Positions 33,806-46,601 of a stretch of DNA of 64,000 nt are shown here, in pieces. The position numbers and the translations under genes were made by a program. Within the stretch, counting starts at the first letter, position 1; each line of letters starts with the position of its first letter. The notes beneath the pieces were generated by a model that was given only the letters and a program-made list of their open reading frames with translations, did not search any database and had not been told where the DNA came from. This DNA is from Pyrenophora tritici-repentis (lineage: Eukaryota > Ascomycota > Dothideomycetes > Pleosporales > Pleosporaceae), in contig NC_089393.1 in NCBI RefSeq assembly GCF_003171515.1, positions 868,001 to 932,000 on the forward strand, written 5' to 3'.

Positions 33806-35006
33806 GTTGTTAGATATTAGATATCGAGTAGTTGCTAGCACTCCTGTAGACCACTGAAGTATGATATTCGGGACAGTGTTGAACTCTTGAGCCACCTGAT
33901 AGTTCAGGTAGCCCGACATCCAACCACAACTCCAGTGAACAGTGACAGACCGTCCGCGTACATGTCAGCACGAAAAAAAAACGCCGCGGGTGTTACATCC
34001 CTGGTGCATCACGACCCAAGCCTAGTCTACCAAGCGCCCATATACCTCTTTCCGCTAGTCTCGAGTTGGACCGCATAAACAAGAGTATGCCTAGATCCGG
34101 GGCAATACGATCAAGCCCACGCTAAGTATTCTTCGAAACGCGCCTTTAGTGGGTCCGCGCGGCGATTTCAGCCTCGTCTTACCTGTCTCTTTTGTCTCCT
34201 GAGATCACGCTTGACAGCACCCGCTAGTATAGTTTGTCACCCGTTTACGACCATACTCCGTATGATCCTTCCGCTAATACGCTAGGTATCGTGCACGTGT
34301 AGAAACACGTGTTTGCATACATCCATACCCGGGCAAATCTAAAAATTGGTCGAAGTGGCGGAGAAATAAGCAGTATGTTGGTTTTTGTGAGTGGATTTCC
34401 ATAAGCAAATCCCACTTGCTCACAGTATAAAGAAATAAAAACATATGTGACTGCAGGAGCTACGCATAACTACAGATTCGGACCTCAGGTTTGAAGGCAG
34501 TACTCGAAGAACGACAACTGTAGACGAATGGTCAATCCCACGAGTCAAGATCGGTTAAATTACGCGAGCGGCAGGAAGCGTAACAGCTCTGGGTCCATCT
34601 TCCGAAGAACCCACTCTGTAATTCCTACGAACGTGGGATAGGCACTCTCGGCAACTGCATGCCCGAAGTATAGCCATCACAGCGTGCTCAAACCATGAAG
34701 TGGTATTGGGCACCATATTCCCATGCGCTTGCAGACACTCACATTACTCCTGCCTAATGTACGTATGAGTGTTCGAGTTGGGAGGATGAATATTGGATAG
34801 CCGCGCCGCGCACCTGCAGCTCTGGTAAATACATCTGCATATCCAAGATTTGACAATGATATGTACCTGTTAAAACCCACATAAAGTCGCGGCAGTTTAT
34901 TCTTCTCATAAATACTACCATACCGCATCTAAGCTGTCTACACACAACTACGAACTGCTCCCCTTTGTATTGACCTGCAATTTTGCTTCTTGCAACGAAA
35001 CCAGCA
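33806..35006. promoter_or_regulatory. PKS promoter region
   Basis: No ORF is supported in these 1.2 kb. Two CACGTG motifs lie 12 bp apart at 34294-34299 and 34306-34311, about 700 bp upstream of the PKS start. Confidence 0.45.
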
Positions 35007-38000
35007 ATGAGCAAACCAATCGCCATCATCGGTATTGCCTTTAGGGGTCCTGGCGATGCTCGGGATCCCGAGGCGTTTTACCGTATGCTCGTTGAGGGCC
35101 GTAGTGCTCGCACTGAGGTACCCAAGGATCGATACAATGTCGATGCTTTCTATCACCCTGATCCAGAGCGGCTAGGTAGCATTCAACAAAGGTAGTTCTA
35201 ATACCACTCTTTGTTCAAGCTCTTAGCTGTGCTGACTTCCAACGTGAAAGACACGCACACTTTCTAGACCAAGACTTCAAAGTGTTCGATGCGCCCTTCT
35301 TCAGCGTCACACCCAAGGAAGCCAAGGCCATGGACCCCACACACCGCATGCTCCTAGAAGCTGCATACGAAGGCTTCGAAAACGGTATGACATGCCCCTC
35401 CCGCCCAGATCAATTGACAAACTGACCTGACCGTTGCAAAAAAGCCGGCTTAAGTTTAGACCGTTTATCGGGAACACAAACATCATGTTACATCGGGACC
35501 TTCACAGCTGACTTCCCCAATATGCAAGCCCGTGACAATGAAGGCCCTTCGATATACCGTAAGTCCCGTGCTATTCTCATCCTCAGGTTGGGATGAAGAT
35601 GAGCTAACTTGTCCTCCTTCCAGACGCAACAGGAATGTCATCATCACTGGCTTCCAACCGATTATCCTGGTTCTACAACCTCAGGGGTCCTTCCCTTACA
35701 GTCGACACAGCTTGCTCGTCCAGTCTGACAGCATTCCATCTAGCATGTCAGAGCATCCGAACAGGAGAGGCTGAGATGAGCGTGGTCGGGGGTGCCAATT
35801 TGATGTTTGGACCTGATATGTCTATCTTGCTGGGCGCGGCAAAGATTCTCTCGGCAGACGGGAAAAGCAAGATGTGGGATGCGAATGCCAATGGATTTGC
35901 TCGTGGGGAAGGGTTTGGTGTCACAATTCTGAAGGTTTGTACTTTTGCGGTTCTGTTGCTATTTTTGTGTGAGGAATTTGACTGACGGGGTGCGAATTGT
36001 AGCCTCTAGATGCGGCATTACGCGATGGCGATACTGTTCGAGCAGTCGTGCTGGCCACGGCTACTAATGAGGATGGTCGCACACCTGGCATCTCGCTGCC
36101 AAACAGTGAAGCGCAGGCAGAGTTGATTCGGGGGGCATACCGGATGGCTGGCGTGGATCCCGCAGAGACTTCGTACGTCGAGGCACATGGAACGGGAACG
36201 CAGGCTGGTAGGTGACAATTAATTGCCCTGCATATGATACAGGCAGACGACCTCTGACCAAAGACGTTCAGGCGATCCACTGGAAGCTAGAGCCATTTTG
36301 AAAACTGTCGGGTCAGTCGAGAACCGCAAGTCAGATCTCTACGTCGGATCCGTCAAAACGAACATCGGCCATCTCGAGGGCGCAGCCGGTGTAGCCGGTG
36401 TTATCAAAGCTGCGCTTGCCGTTGAGCGAGGTCTGATACCACAGAATCTCTGGTTCGAAAAGCTCAATCCCGATATCCATCTACCAGAAAACGTCAAGGT
36501 ACCCACCAAACTGACCCCATGGCCACACAACGGACCTCGCCGTGCAAGTATCAACAGCTTTGGTTTCGGAGGTGCAAATGCACACGTCATTCTCGAGGAC
36601 ACGGCATCTTTCCTGGCACGTCATGGTTTGAAAGGTCGACATGCGACGGCACCGCTCCTTCCCAGCTTGGCCACTGTACGCGATGGCTACGTCAGCGACA
36701 GTCCTAGCAGCTCTGGAAGCACTGTCGCTGAAGAGCCATCCAGCGGCGAATCCAGCGACACCGCAAGTGATATGTCGAGTGAGGTCCTACGCGACCTTCA
36801 CCCCACATCAAAGTTGTTCGTCCTGTCTTCCAACGATCAAGAGGGCGTCAAACGCAATGTCGAGCGCCTACAAGATTATCTCGCCTCTAAGGTCTCCAGC
36901 GGACCCTCTTTCCTCAGCGACCTGGCATTCACGCTGAGCTCCAAAAGAACCGCGCTGCCATGGAAGTCATACGCAGTTTCCTCGAACCTCAGCGGCCTAC
37001 GAGAGAAAATATCAAGCCCTGCGCCAGTGGTTCGCTCGTCCACTTCCGTGATACCTAGAGTCGCTTATGTGTTCACAGGCCAGGGTGCACAGTGGCACGC
37101 AATGGGTAAAGGTCTCTCTGCGTATGCGACGTTTGCGGAAAGCATGCAGAGATCCGAGGCTTTTCTCAAGTCGTTCGGTTGCCCATGGAGCCTTACTGAG
37201 GAGCTCAATCGCACTGAAACTGAATGCAAGCTACGCGAGACCGACTACAGCCAGCCAGCCTGTACCGCCATCCAAGTTGCTCTCGTAGACCTCTTGAGCA
37301 TCTTTGGTGTGAGCCCTGTCGCTGTTCTTGGCCACTCTAGCGGCGAGGTTGCAGCTGCGTATGCCGCCGGCTTCATTGACCAAGAGGCTGCAGTCAGGAT
37401 CGCTTGGCTGAGAGGACAAGTCAGCAAGACTGTGTCCAAGAACGGTGGCATGTTGGCTGTATCCGCCAGCGCGGACAGTATACAACATCATCTCGATGGC
37501 TTGAAGGACGGCAGGGCAGTCGTGGGTTGCTTCAACTCCACCAAGGCATGCACCATCACTGGAGACGCTTCTGCCATCAGTGAGCTACAAGTAGTGCTGA
37601 AAGGCGCGCAGGTAGCATGTACCAGGCTCCCCATGGATGTCGCATACCATTCCTTCCACATGGAGTCAACCCGTGAGAAGTACGAAAGGGCTTTGAAGGA
37701 CATCCCGCATGGCTCGATGTCCACTATCCCTATGTTCTCCTCCGTGACGGGCACGCTGGTTGCCCCCACGCAGATGAAGCCATCCTACTGGGTCGACAAC
37801 CTGGTATCTCCTGTAAACTTCGTCGCAGCTGTCCGCTCCCTTCTGAACCACCCCCAGGAGAGCAAAACGCGCAAAGCCTTCGCCAACCTGTTCGTCGAGA
37901 TCGGCCCCCATTCAGCACTCCGCAGCTATCTCCTAGATATCTTCAGCAGTGAGAACCGTGCCGCAGATTCAACATACACCACCATCCTGCGCCGCAATTT

Positions 38001-41000
38001 TGATGGTGCTGCTACAGCATTGGAAGCCATGGGCCATCTCTGGACACATGGATGCACAATTGATATGAATAAAGTCAACAACATGTCTCCTGACAGCGCT
38101 AACACCCTGATTGATCTTCCTCCATATGCTTGGAACCACAAACCGTACTGGGATGAGTCAGCCCTAAGTCGACAGTACCGGCTCCGCAAAACTCCACGTA
38201 CAGACCTCATAGGCTATCGCCTCCCCGGAACGCCCGAACACACATGGCGTAACTTTTTGCGGTGCGACGAGAATCCATGGATCCGTGAGCACAAGGTCCA
38301 AGGCGATATTCTCTATCCGGGCGCAGGTATGCTGGTCATGGCCATCGAAGCGGCGAATCAACTAGCCCAGGAGATCAGTGCCGATGACATTCATGGCTTC
38401 GATTTGCGTGATGTCAGCATCGATACCGCACTTCGTATACCTGATACCGAAAAGGGTATTGAGGTCATGACACAGCTGCATAACCGTCGCACTGGGACAC
38501 GAGCAGCGCCGTCGGATACACTGTATGAGTTTACGGTTTCTTCGTGGAGTGAAGAGTTGAACTCTTGGACTGCTCATGCCCGCGGTCTCATCTCTGTTAC
38601 TTTCAAGAGGTTTTCACCGTCTATGAAGAGTGAGCTGGCGTTTAGCAATGAGCGCTACATGTCTTCGCTTGCTGAGGCTAAAAAGGTGTGCCAAAAGCCC
38701 GCGCGGAGCTTCCTGTATGACACGGTCGAGGCGATTGGCATGAACTACGGACCAACCTTTCGCAACATGTCTGAGCTATTTGCAGGGCCTAATTCGAGTT
38801 ATGGAGTTATCAGGGTGCCAGATACCAAGGCAGTTATGCCCAAGGGCTTCGAGTTCACCCATATCGTTCACCCTGCCACTCTTGACTCAGTCCTCCATCT
38901 CGTCTTTCCCAGCATCTCTGGCGAAGACCAGGCACTCGATGAAGCAGTTGTTCCTAGGTCGTTTGATCGCATTTTCGTCTCGGCTAGGATACCAAAGACG
39001 GCTGGCACGGAGCTACACGGCTGCTCTACGGCGAAGAAGCTGAGCTACACGACATGGACTTCCAACATCACCATGTCGGAGGCGGCGATGACTGAGCCCG
39101 TCGTCGTTATGGAGGGCGTCGTACTGGCTTCCGTTGGTGCGACAGAAAATGCATCAAAGCAGCTAGAGACACGCGCATCGTGCTTCGCACAGAACTGGTA
39201 CTTGGACGCTGACTTGTTGTCTCCATCTCAGATCAAGGAAATCATCTATAAGCGTACGTTGAAGAGCAAGGACGACGAATCGGTGCTTGATCTACTTGAG
39301 CTCGTTTGCTTGGTGTACATCTACCGTGTTCTGGACTGGTTCCAGACTGAAGAAGGCAAGGCACATTTGCCGCAGGATGGCTTCTGGAAGTCGTACGTCG
39401 AGTGGATGCACGACACCATCAAGCAGTTCCCCCCGCTGCCCGCAGATGTCGAGACCGAGATGCAGGAAGCCCGACAACGCATCATCCTTTCGGAGAGTGG
39501 CGATATCACAGTGCAAATGGTGGACCGCATCGGGCAAAACCTATCTCGCATCTTCACACACGAAGTCGAAGCTCTACAATGCATGACTGAGGGCGATCTT
39601 CTCTATTCCTTCTACCGTGGAGCTTTTGGTACGAGCTTCAACACAAACGTGGCTGAGTATGTTGGCCTGATTGCTGACAAGCAGCCCGGAGTGCGCATTT
39701 TGGAAATCGGCGCAGGAACGGGCGGTACCACATACCATGTCTTGGAGCGCTTGCGTAATCCCGATGGAAGCTCCAAGGCAGCCCAGTATTACTTCACCGA
39801 CATCTCTCCTGGGTTTCTTGCCAAGGCCGCCGACCGGTTCAACAAGGATGCGTCTATTATGCAGTTCGCCACGCTCAACATTGAAAACTCACCTACTGAA
39901 CAAGGATTTAGCCCAGAGTCCTTTGACCTCATCGTATGTGCCAACGTCCTGCACGCTACGAAGAGCATCCAGGAGACCCTGGCGCATTGCAAGTTGCTGC
40001 TGAAACCCAGTGGCCGTCTCGTCTTATCCGAAGTGACAATCAAACGTATCTTCTCTGGTTTCATTATGGGTCCCTTGCCTGGTTGGTGGTTAGGTGAAGC
40101 AGATGGTAGGATGGGAGGTCCGCTCTTGGACGCTGAAGAGTGGAATGTTGCATTGAAGACTGCTGGCTTCTCGGGCGTTGATGTCGATATCCGTGGCGAC
40201 AGGGACACATCGAAAGAGCCTGTTTCGTTGATCATTTCAACGAAGCCCGAGCAAACAGCACCTAGCCTGCCCTCTTGCCTTGTTGTCGCCACTGGCACCG
40301 AAGCTTCGAACAAGCTTGCCCATACGATACAACAGACATTTGCATCTGCTGGCTACGAGATCAGCATCGTTCAGTGGCGTGACATCACCAAGGCGCACGT
40401 GGACGGCAAGTACTGCCTCTGCCTTGCCGAATGGGAGGATCCTGTCATCGCGGATCTCACCGACGACAATTGGGGCAGATTGCGCGATGTTGTCCTCTCG
40501 TCCGCAGGCGCTCTGTGGATCACTGGTGGTGGTGCCCTTGACACGCCTGATCCTGTGAAGAGTCTGATGGTCGGACTCGCAAGAGCCATTCGCAATGAAG
40601 ACGCTGGTGTCCGCCTCGCCTGTCTTGACATAGATGCACCCTCAACTGTTGACTTTGAAAAAGCGTCCCAGACCACACTCAAGGTTGCACAAGCACACAT
40701 CCGCGGCGACGGCACGGAGGGCGAGTTCGCTGCGCGTGGAGAAATGGTATACTTACCCCGCGTCGAACGGACACTGGAAGTTGATGCATCGTTGCGCAAG
40801 TACGAGGCCAAGGGTGATCCAGAAATGATCTCGTTCAAGGGCTGCGGGCGTCCCCTCAAACTCACCATCAAGACACCTGGTCTGCTCGACACATTCCGGT
40901 GGGAAGAGGATGAGACGTACCACACGCCCCTGCCCGAGGATTGGATCGAGATTGAGGTCAAGGCTGTTGGTCTCAATTTCAAAGACGTGTTGGTTGCGCT

Positions 41001-42978
41001 CGGTAACTTGGCTGAGAATAAGCTCGGCGTTGATGGCTCGGGTATCATCACTCGTATTGGATCTGCTGTTACGGATTTCAAGATCGGTGACAGGGTAATG
41101 ACTGCGTCTTGTGACACCTTCGCCACCTACGTCCGATTCCCGGCCAAGGGTGCCATACCCATTCCATCCGGTATGAGTTTCGAGGAAGCCGCATCAATGC
41201 CGCTCATCTTCCTCACAGCTTACTACTCCCTGGTCACTGCTGGCGGTATCCTTTCTGGTGAGAAGATCTTGATCCATGCTGCTGCTGGTGGTGTTGGACA
41301 AGCTGCGATCATGATCGCGCAAGCCAAAGGTGCTGAGATCTTCGCCACGGTCGGTGCAGATGCCAAGAAACAACTTCTCATAGAGCAATATGGAATCCCC
41401 GAAGACCACATCTTCAGCAGTCGTGATACCAGCTTCGTTAAGGGGGTTCTACGTGCTACGGGCGGTCAAGGTGTGGATTTGGTGCTGAACTCGCTGGCTG
41501 GTGAGGCATTGCGTCTCTCTTGGACTGACTGTCTCGCCAAGTTCGGTCGATTCTTGGAAATTGGAAAGACTGATCTGTTCGCCAACACTGGTCTTGATAT
41601 GAAGCCCCTGTTGGACAACAAGAGCTACATCGGTGTCAACCTGCTTGACTTTGAGAACAACCCAACACCTCGGGCCGTAGCGCTGTGGCACGATACGGCG
41701 AAGATGATACACGAGGGGGCAATCAAGCCTATCGCACCGCTCCAGATCTTCACCATGGCTGAGGTCGAGAAGGCCTTCCGCCACATGCAGACAGGAAAGC
41801 ACATGGGTAAGGTGGTTGTCCGCGTTGACGATGAAGACGTTGTCCGTGCCGTACCTCGAATTCCCCGCGTTCGCATCCATCACGATGCTACGTACATAAT
41901 CGCCGGATTGGGTGGTATCACTCGTGAGATTGCACGCTGGTTGGCAGAAAAGGGCGCAAAATACCTGGTGTTTCTCTCTCGATCAGCAGCCAGTGGCACA
42001 GAAAACAAAGCCTTCGCCTCACAACTGCAGAAGACGTATGATGTCACGCCACTGGCATACGACTGCAATATTGGCGACAAAGCTGCTCTGCAAGCAGTCC
42101 TTGACGACTTGAAGGCCAAGAGTGTACCACCCATCAAGGGGTGTGCGACTGGTGCCATGGTCCTACACGACACACTCTTCGACAAGATGACCGCCGACCA
42201 CGTGCGCACAACGGTCGGCCCCAAGGTCCACGGCACCTTGAACCTGCACGAGCTTCTGCCACCTGACATGGATTTCTTCGTCATGCTCTCGTCGCTAGCC
42301 GGTGTCATGGGCCATCGCGGACAGGGCAACTACGGGTGCGGTAACAACTTCCAAGACGAGTTTGCTTCATTCCGACGCGGTCAGGGTCTGCCCGCGCTGA
42401 CCATCGACATTGGTTATCTCTTGTCGGTTGGGTTTGTGGCTGAACACGACGAGTATGTCGACCACGTCAAGGCTATGGGTCTCAAGGTTATGCATACGTC
42501 GGACCTGCATGGTCTGCTCGCAACCGCCATCGAAGGCCCCTCGCACCACCCAGGCCAAGTCATGTGCGGTTTGCCCTTCAACGAGCACGATGATAACTGG
42601 TATTGGATGGCTGATGCTCGATTTGCTGCCCTACGCAACCTCGCTGCCGGATCTTCGGCTAATGCCGGGCAGGCCATCTCACTGCGCGAAGAGTTGACAA
42701 GATGTGGAAGTGTCAGCGAAGAGGCCGTGCAGCTCATTACAGCAGCCATTGTGCAGCGACTTGCGAGCCTGATGATGACGCCTGAAGCTGATATCGATGC
42801 TGGCAGGCCGCTGAGCGCCTATGGTGTTGATAGTCTGGTGGCTGTCGAGGTGAGGAATTGGATTGCTCGCGAGATGGCAGTCGAGTGCTCCGTGTTTGAT
42901 GTCATGCAAAATGTCCCAATGACGCAGCTGGCGCAGAACTTGGCGGAAAAGAGTAAGCTACTTCTTGGACAGGCTTGA
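35007..42978 (+). CDS. Highly reducing iterative polyketide synthase, KS-AT-DH-cMT-ER-KR-ACP
   Basis: Six exons (35007-35191, 35251-35384, 35445-35558, 35624-35934, 36003-36207, 36272-42978) give 2551 aa; five introns of 59-68 nt all lie in the KS region. Active sites: KS Cys175 (DTACSSS), His310 (EAHGTGT) and His350 (KTNIGH); AT Ser672 (GHSSGE); DH His990 and Asp1188 (HPATLDS); cMT loop near 1461-1467 ([11 protein letters not shown]); ER NADPH loop near 1985 ([12 protein letters not shown]); KR near 2190 (IIAGLGGI) with a YxxxN site; ACP phosphopantetheine Ser2504 (GVDSL). No thioesterase or reductase follows, so release is by cyclisation or another enzyme. All sites look intact, including the methyltransferase, which fits a methyl-branched reduced chain such as an alpha-pyrone. 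The PKS, FAD gene and three P450s match alt1-alt5 of Alternaria solani; that equivalence is from architecture, not a search. Confidence 0.96.
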
Positions 42979-45900
42979 GGACATGTGCTGTTGGGTGTGT
43001 GAGTATTTGTTGTGGAAGGAATTTTTATGTTAGTCATTTGCATAATCAACTGTTGTATCATAGATTCGGCTGTAGGATTTTTCTGAGAGCTGAACGTTGC
43101 AAAGTCTTTCCATTGTGTATGATTTGGAATCACGGTTGAAGAGAGGAAAGCGTGTTATCATAATGGTGTGCTAAGAAGATGAAAGCCCAAGTCGGAGTAT
43201 GAAGCCTGCGCGTGATCCGGTGTAGATGTTGGCTTTTCTATCGGAACGGTGCTATTTGTATGGATGCTAAGGTTGACGTAGAGCGAAAGAGTTGGTAGTA
43301 GCTGGCAATGAAAAAGTCAATTGGGAACCAGATAGAGATGAGTGGGCTCGTGTTATCTGTATGTATCCGCTTCCGTCGCTCGATATTGAAAGAAACCCGA
43401 TTTTCTTACTACCATACTGGAGAGAGTATACACAATTACCGAGAGCGAGTAATACGCGATACTAGCCTCGTATGAGACAATGTCACAACTCTAGAATGCG
43501 AAGAGGCTATGCATAGCACAAAAACACGACATCTGCTCGTATATGAGAAAAGCTTGCTTCTCAACAAATGCATAACGTATCAGACGCTGCTCCAACAAGC
43601 GACGGATAAGGAGAGGATCCACCGAAGAAGAGCAACCATGTATGTGTATACTGGCTCATTGCTTGTAGTCTACTTACATACGTCAGCCTGTTTCGTGAAA
43701 CGTACAGTATATTATGCATATCGGAGACTTGTATAGGTAGGCTCACAGTCCCGCATATGCGTTGTAGTAGGGCTGTACCTTGCCGATGACATCACTGTTT
43801 AATACCTCTCCAGACTCGGTTTCGACTAGAGATCACAGGATAACAACTTGTATAATCTCTAACGCGGGGTAACACTTTGTAAGTGTATTTCAGGTTCTCA
43901 TGAGGGGTCGATGACGTTCAGTGTACCACAATGAGCCAGTAGGAGAGCGAGTGCCATCAACAAGAAGCCTGGAAAGTAAGAGCATCGTGGATACCCTCTA
44001 CCTGAACAAATTTCACATGCTTGGAAAATCATGCATTGCAACGCCGTTGCGGTCTTGGCTCAAATCCACCAGCCGAGGCCCATGCCACAGATATATCGGG
44101 GTGGAAGTTGGGATAACCTGGGATGGTGTCGTTTCGTTTCAACCGAAGCCATTGTTTCGACAGCGGCGCGTTCCGCTGCAGCAAGTAGATGGACATGTCA
44201 GAAGTTTGATAAGAGGGGAGATGTCGGTATCAACGTTTGATGCAGGTGATGGATAGTGAGCCAGACTGGCGGACATGATGTGCCGCGATGTGGGGGTTGG
44301 AAGGTGTAAAAGCAAGAGAGGGACGTTTCAAGAAGACTACGCGGCTGGGTGGAAAAGCGCAGCCGCATAGGGCTGGCTATAGGTGAGATCCAATCAGAGA
44401 GCTGAGACGACGGAAATATTGTATTGGAGGATGGAAGTGCTTTCCACATGCCTTCCACACTTGCACATTCCGTGTCATTCTTGTTTTGGCAGGTGCAGGT
44501 GAGCGGGGGGTACCTGGGCAACCCTGACGGGCTCGCACCATAGCTGCTTGTCCTGTAAGCAACACGTCGTGGTAATCACGCCTTACGAGCTCAGCTCAGG
44601 CGATGGTGCACAATCCACACGTGCTCGTTATACCACAGCCGGCATTATTTGCTTTCTATTTTCTGCGCGTCTAAAATCGCCTACCCGCTTCTTCTGCAAT
44701 ATTGCCTCATTTACTTCCCGGCAGATGACAAGCTTTATCGACAGACGGCCAGAGAGCCCCGGCGTCGAAGCGAGGGAAAAGAGAACGACAGACGATCTAA
44801 GAATAATTGGCCGATCGACCTCATTTCCGAGTGAGGATCTGACAGAAGTTCGTCAAGAGTCGAGAACATGGTGAGGCACTACGTTATGGCGAGGCGACGA
44901 GGATGAAGCGGGGCGCTCATCTACAGCCGACTGCGACGCTGCGAAGCAAAGCAGCAAGTTGAAACATAACAGAGGATTGAAGCACTGTGCTATACTTAGC
45001 CTGTCCATGTACTGGGAGCATGGCAGTTCAGAGGGTGAGACGGATGACCTGACATTTAACTCCGACGACGTGGTGTGGCTGTGTATGTATTATGCGGAAA
45101 GACCCTTGACAGCAACGAGGCCGTGTCTCAAGCGCGCATGGCAGGCCCCGTCGCTGGCCTCAGGCACTGTGGAAGTACAAGGGGCTAGACGGTTAGCTGA
45201 GAGCTGAGCGTCTGATGATGATCAGAAAGAGACGTCGGGACCCCTAATAGCATCCAGCCAACGAGGCTAGAGGATGTGGCACAGTGGCGCCCGTTCGGCG
45301 GACCGTTGGATGTGCACAAAAACAAATTTCACAAAAGGCCGGCCATGGCAAGTCGACTAGAAGATCGAACATGAGCCTTGAGCCATAGTCGGCATGCGCA
45401 TTGCCCGGCGGCGATGAAGTCAGTTTGGGCGAAGCAGCGCTCTACCGAGTCCTTTTTGTCGTCGTTGTGCAAGGTGCGAGGCGGCAGAGACGTCGCACCA
45501 TGCCGACGCTTAGACGTAGCCGGCCAGGACTTGATTCGCCGCCCACCGCTTTCCATATGCTATGTATGTACACACCTACTTTTACGCCTATCGACAACGA
45601 CTCCGCAATCACGAGTGACATAGACAATGGATAACGGGGCCCCCCAACACGAGCTGCTGTTTCCCGTGGAACAGTAATCCCGTAATCCCGTATCTCCCCT
45701 TTCTTCCCTTGTCGCGCCGGCCACTGAGCTGGCAGTGGCGGCGGGCGGATCCACTCGAAAAGAGCGTCCATTCTCGTCTCGGCCGCCAGCAGCATCGCAT
45801 GCGCTGACTCTCGGCGCGGTTGTGCATGCTCACCGACACGCGCATCTGCCAGGTACCCGCTCTTGACGATGACCTAGCAAGGAGGATCTACGCCAGCCTG

Positions 45901-46601
45901 CTGTCTATTTTGGCCAAGCGCCTTGAAACACACAAATCACTGGGGGGCCATCGGCAAACAGAGAGACGTACTCACGAATGCAGGCGAGGGCCGCCCCAGC
46001 GCCTACAATGGCGAGCACAAACATGACAAAGCGGCACAAAAGAGACCAACCCTCATGGCCTTTGTTCGGCGGCTCTGCTGTGAGCGCTTCCCTGTCTGCA
46101 GACAATGACAGCGTCGGCACTCTCCTCTCAGCGCACGCAGCCTGCTACCGCCGTATTCACCAGCGGCTGGCACGCCGAGACCTGGCTGTCTACTCCTCCT
46201 CAGTGGATAGCTTCATGCATCCCCCTGAAAGCCCCTCCGGTCTAGCTGCGCCGCTGACTGGCCCCGGCTGCCGGTTGTTCCTGAACGAAATTAACCCCCG
46301 CCAGGGGTCGACCAACTGGGACCAGTCCGTGCTGCCATTGCGTCCATGGCCCGCGTCCTGCCACTGTCAGCCTGAGCATTCATATAACGCCTCCCATCCG
46401 CCCACTGTCATTTTTTTCTTCACCGCAAGGCAACTTTCCTTCCCACACTCGCTTCCAATTGTCTTCGGACAACCACGTTCATTGTACAAACTCCAGTCAC
46501 TCTTTCCTGGACTTGTCAACGTAATTGCTTCGAACCGACTCCGGATTTTTTCGCCACACCACACATTCAACGTTTAAAGAGCAAGGACATTTTAATACAC
46601 C
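42979..46601. other. Gene-poor 3.6-kb intergenic region
   Basis: Short ORFs occur on both strands, but none shows a domain, a coding-like composition run or a consistent splice model. The last few hundred bases, with CATATAAC near 46381 and a CT-rich leader, probably serve as the promoter of the wall-protein gene. Confidence 0.45.

Noticed and set aside
42979..46601. Several ORFs of 60-200 codons suggesting small genes
   Set aside because: No domains, no consistent splice models and Cys/Arg/Ser-rich random-like composition; the region is reported as gene-poor.
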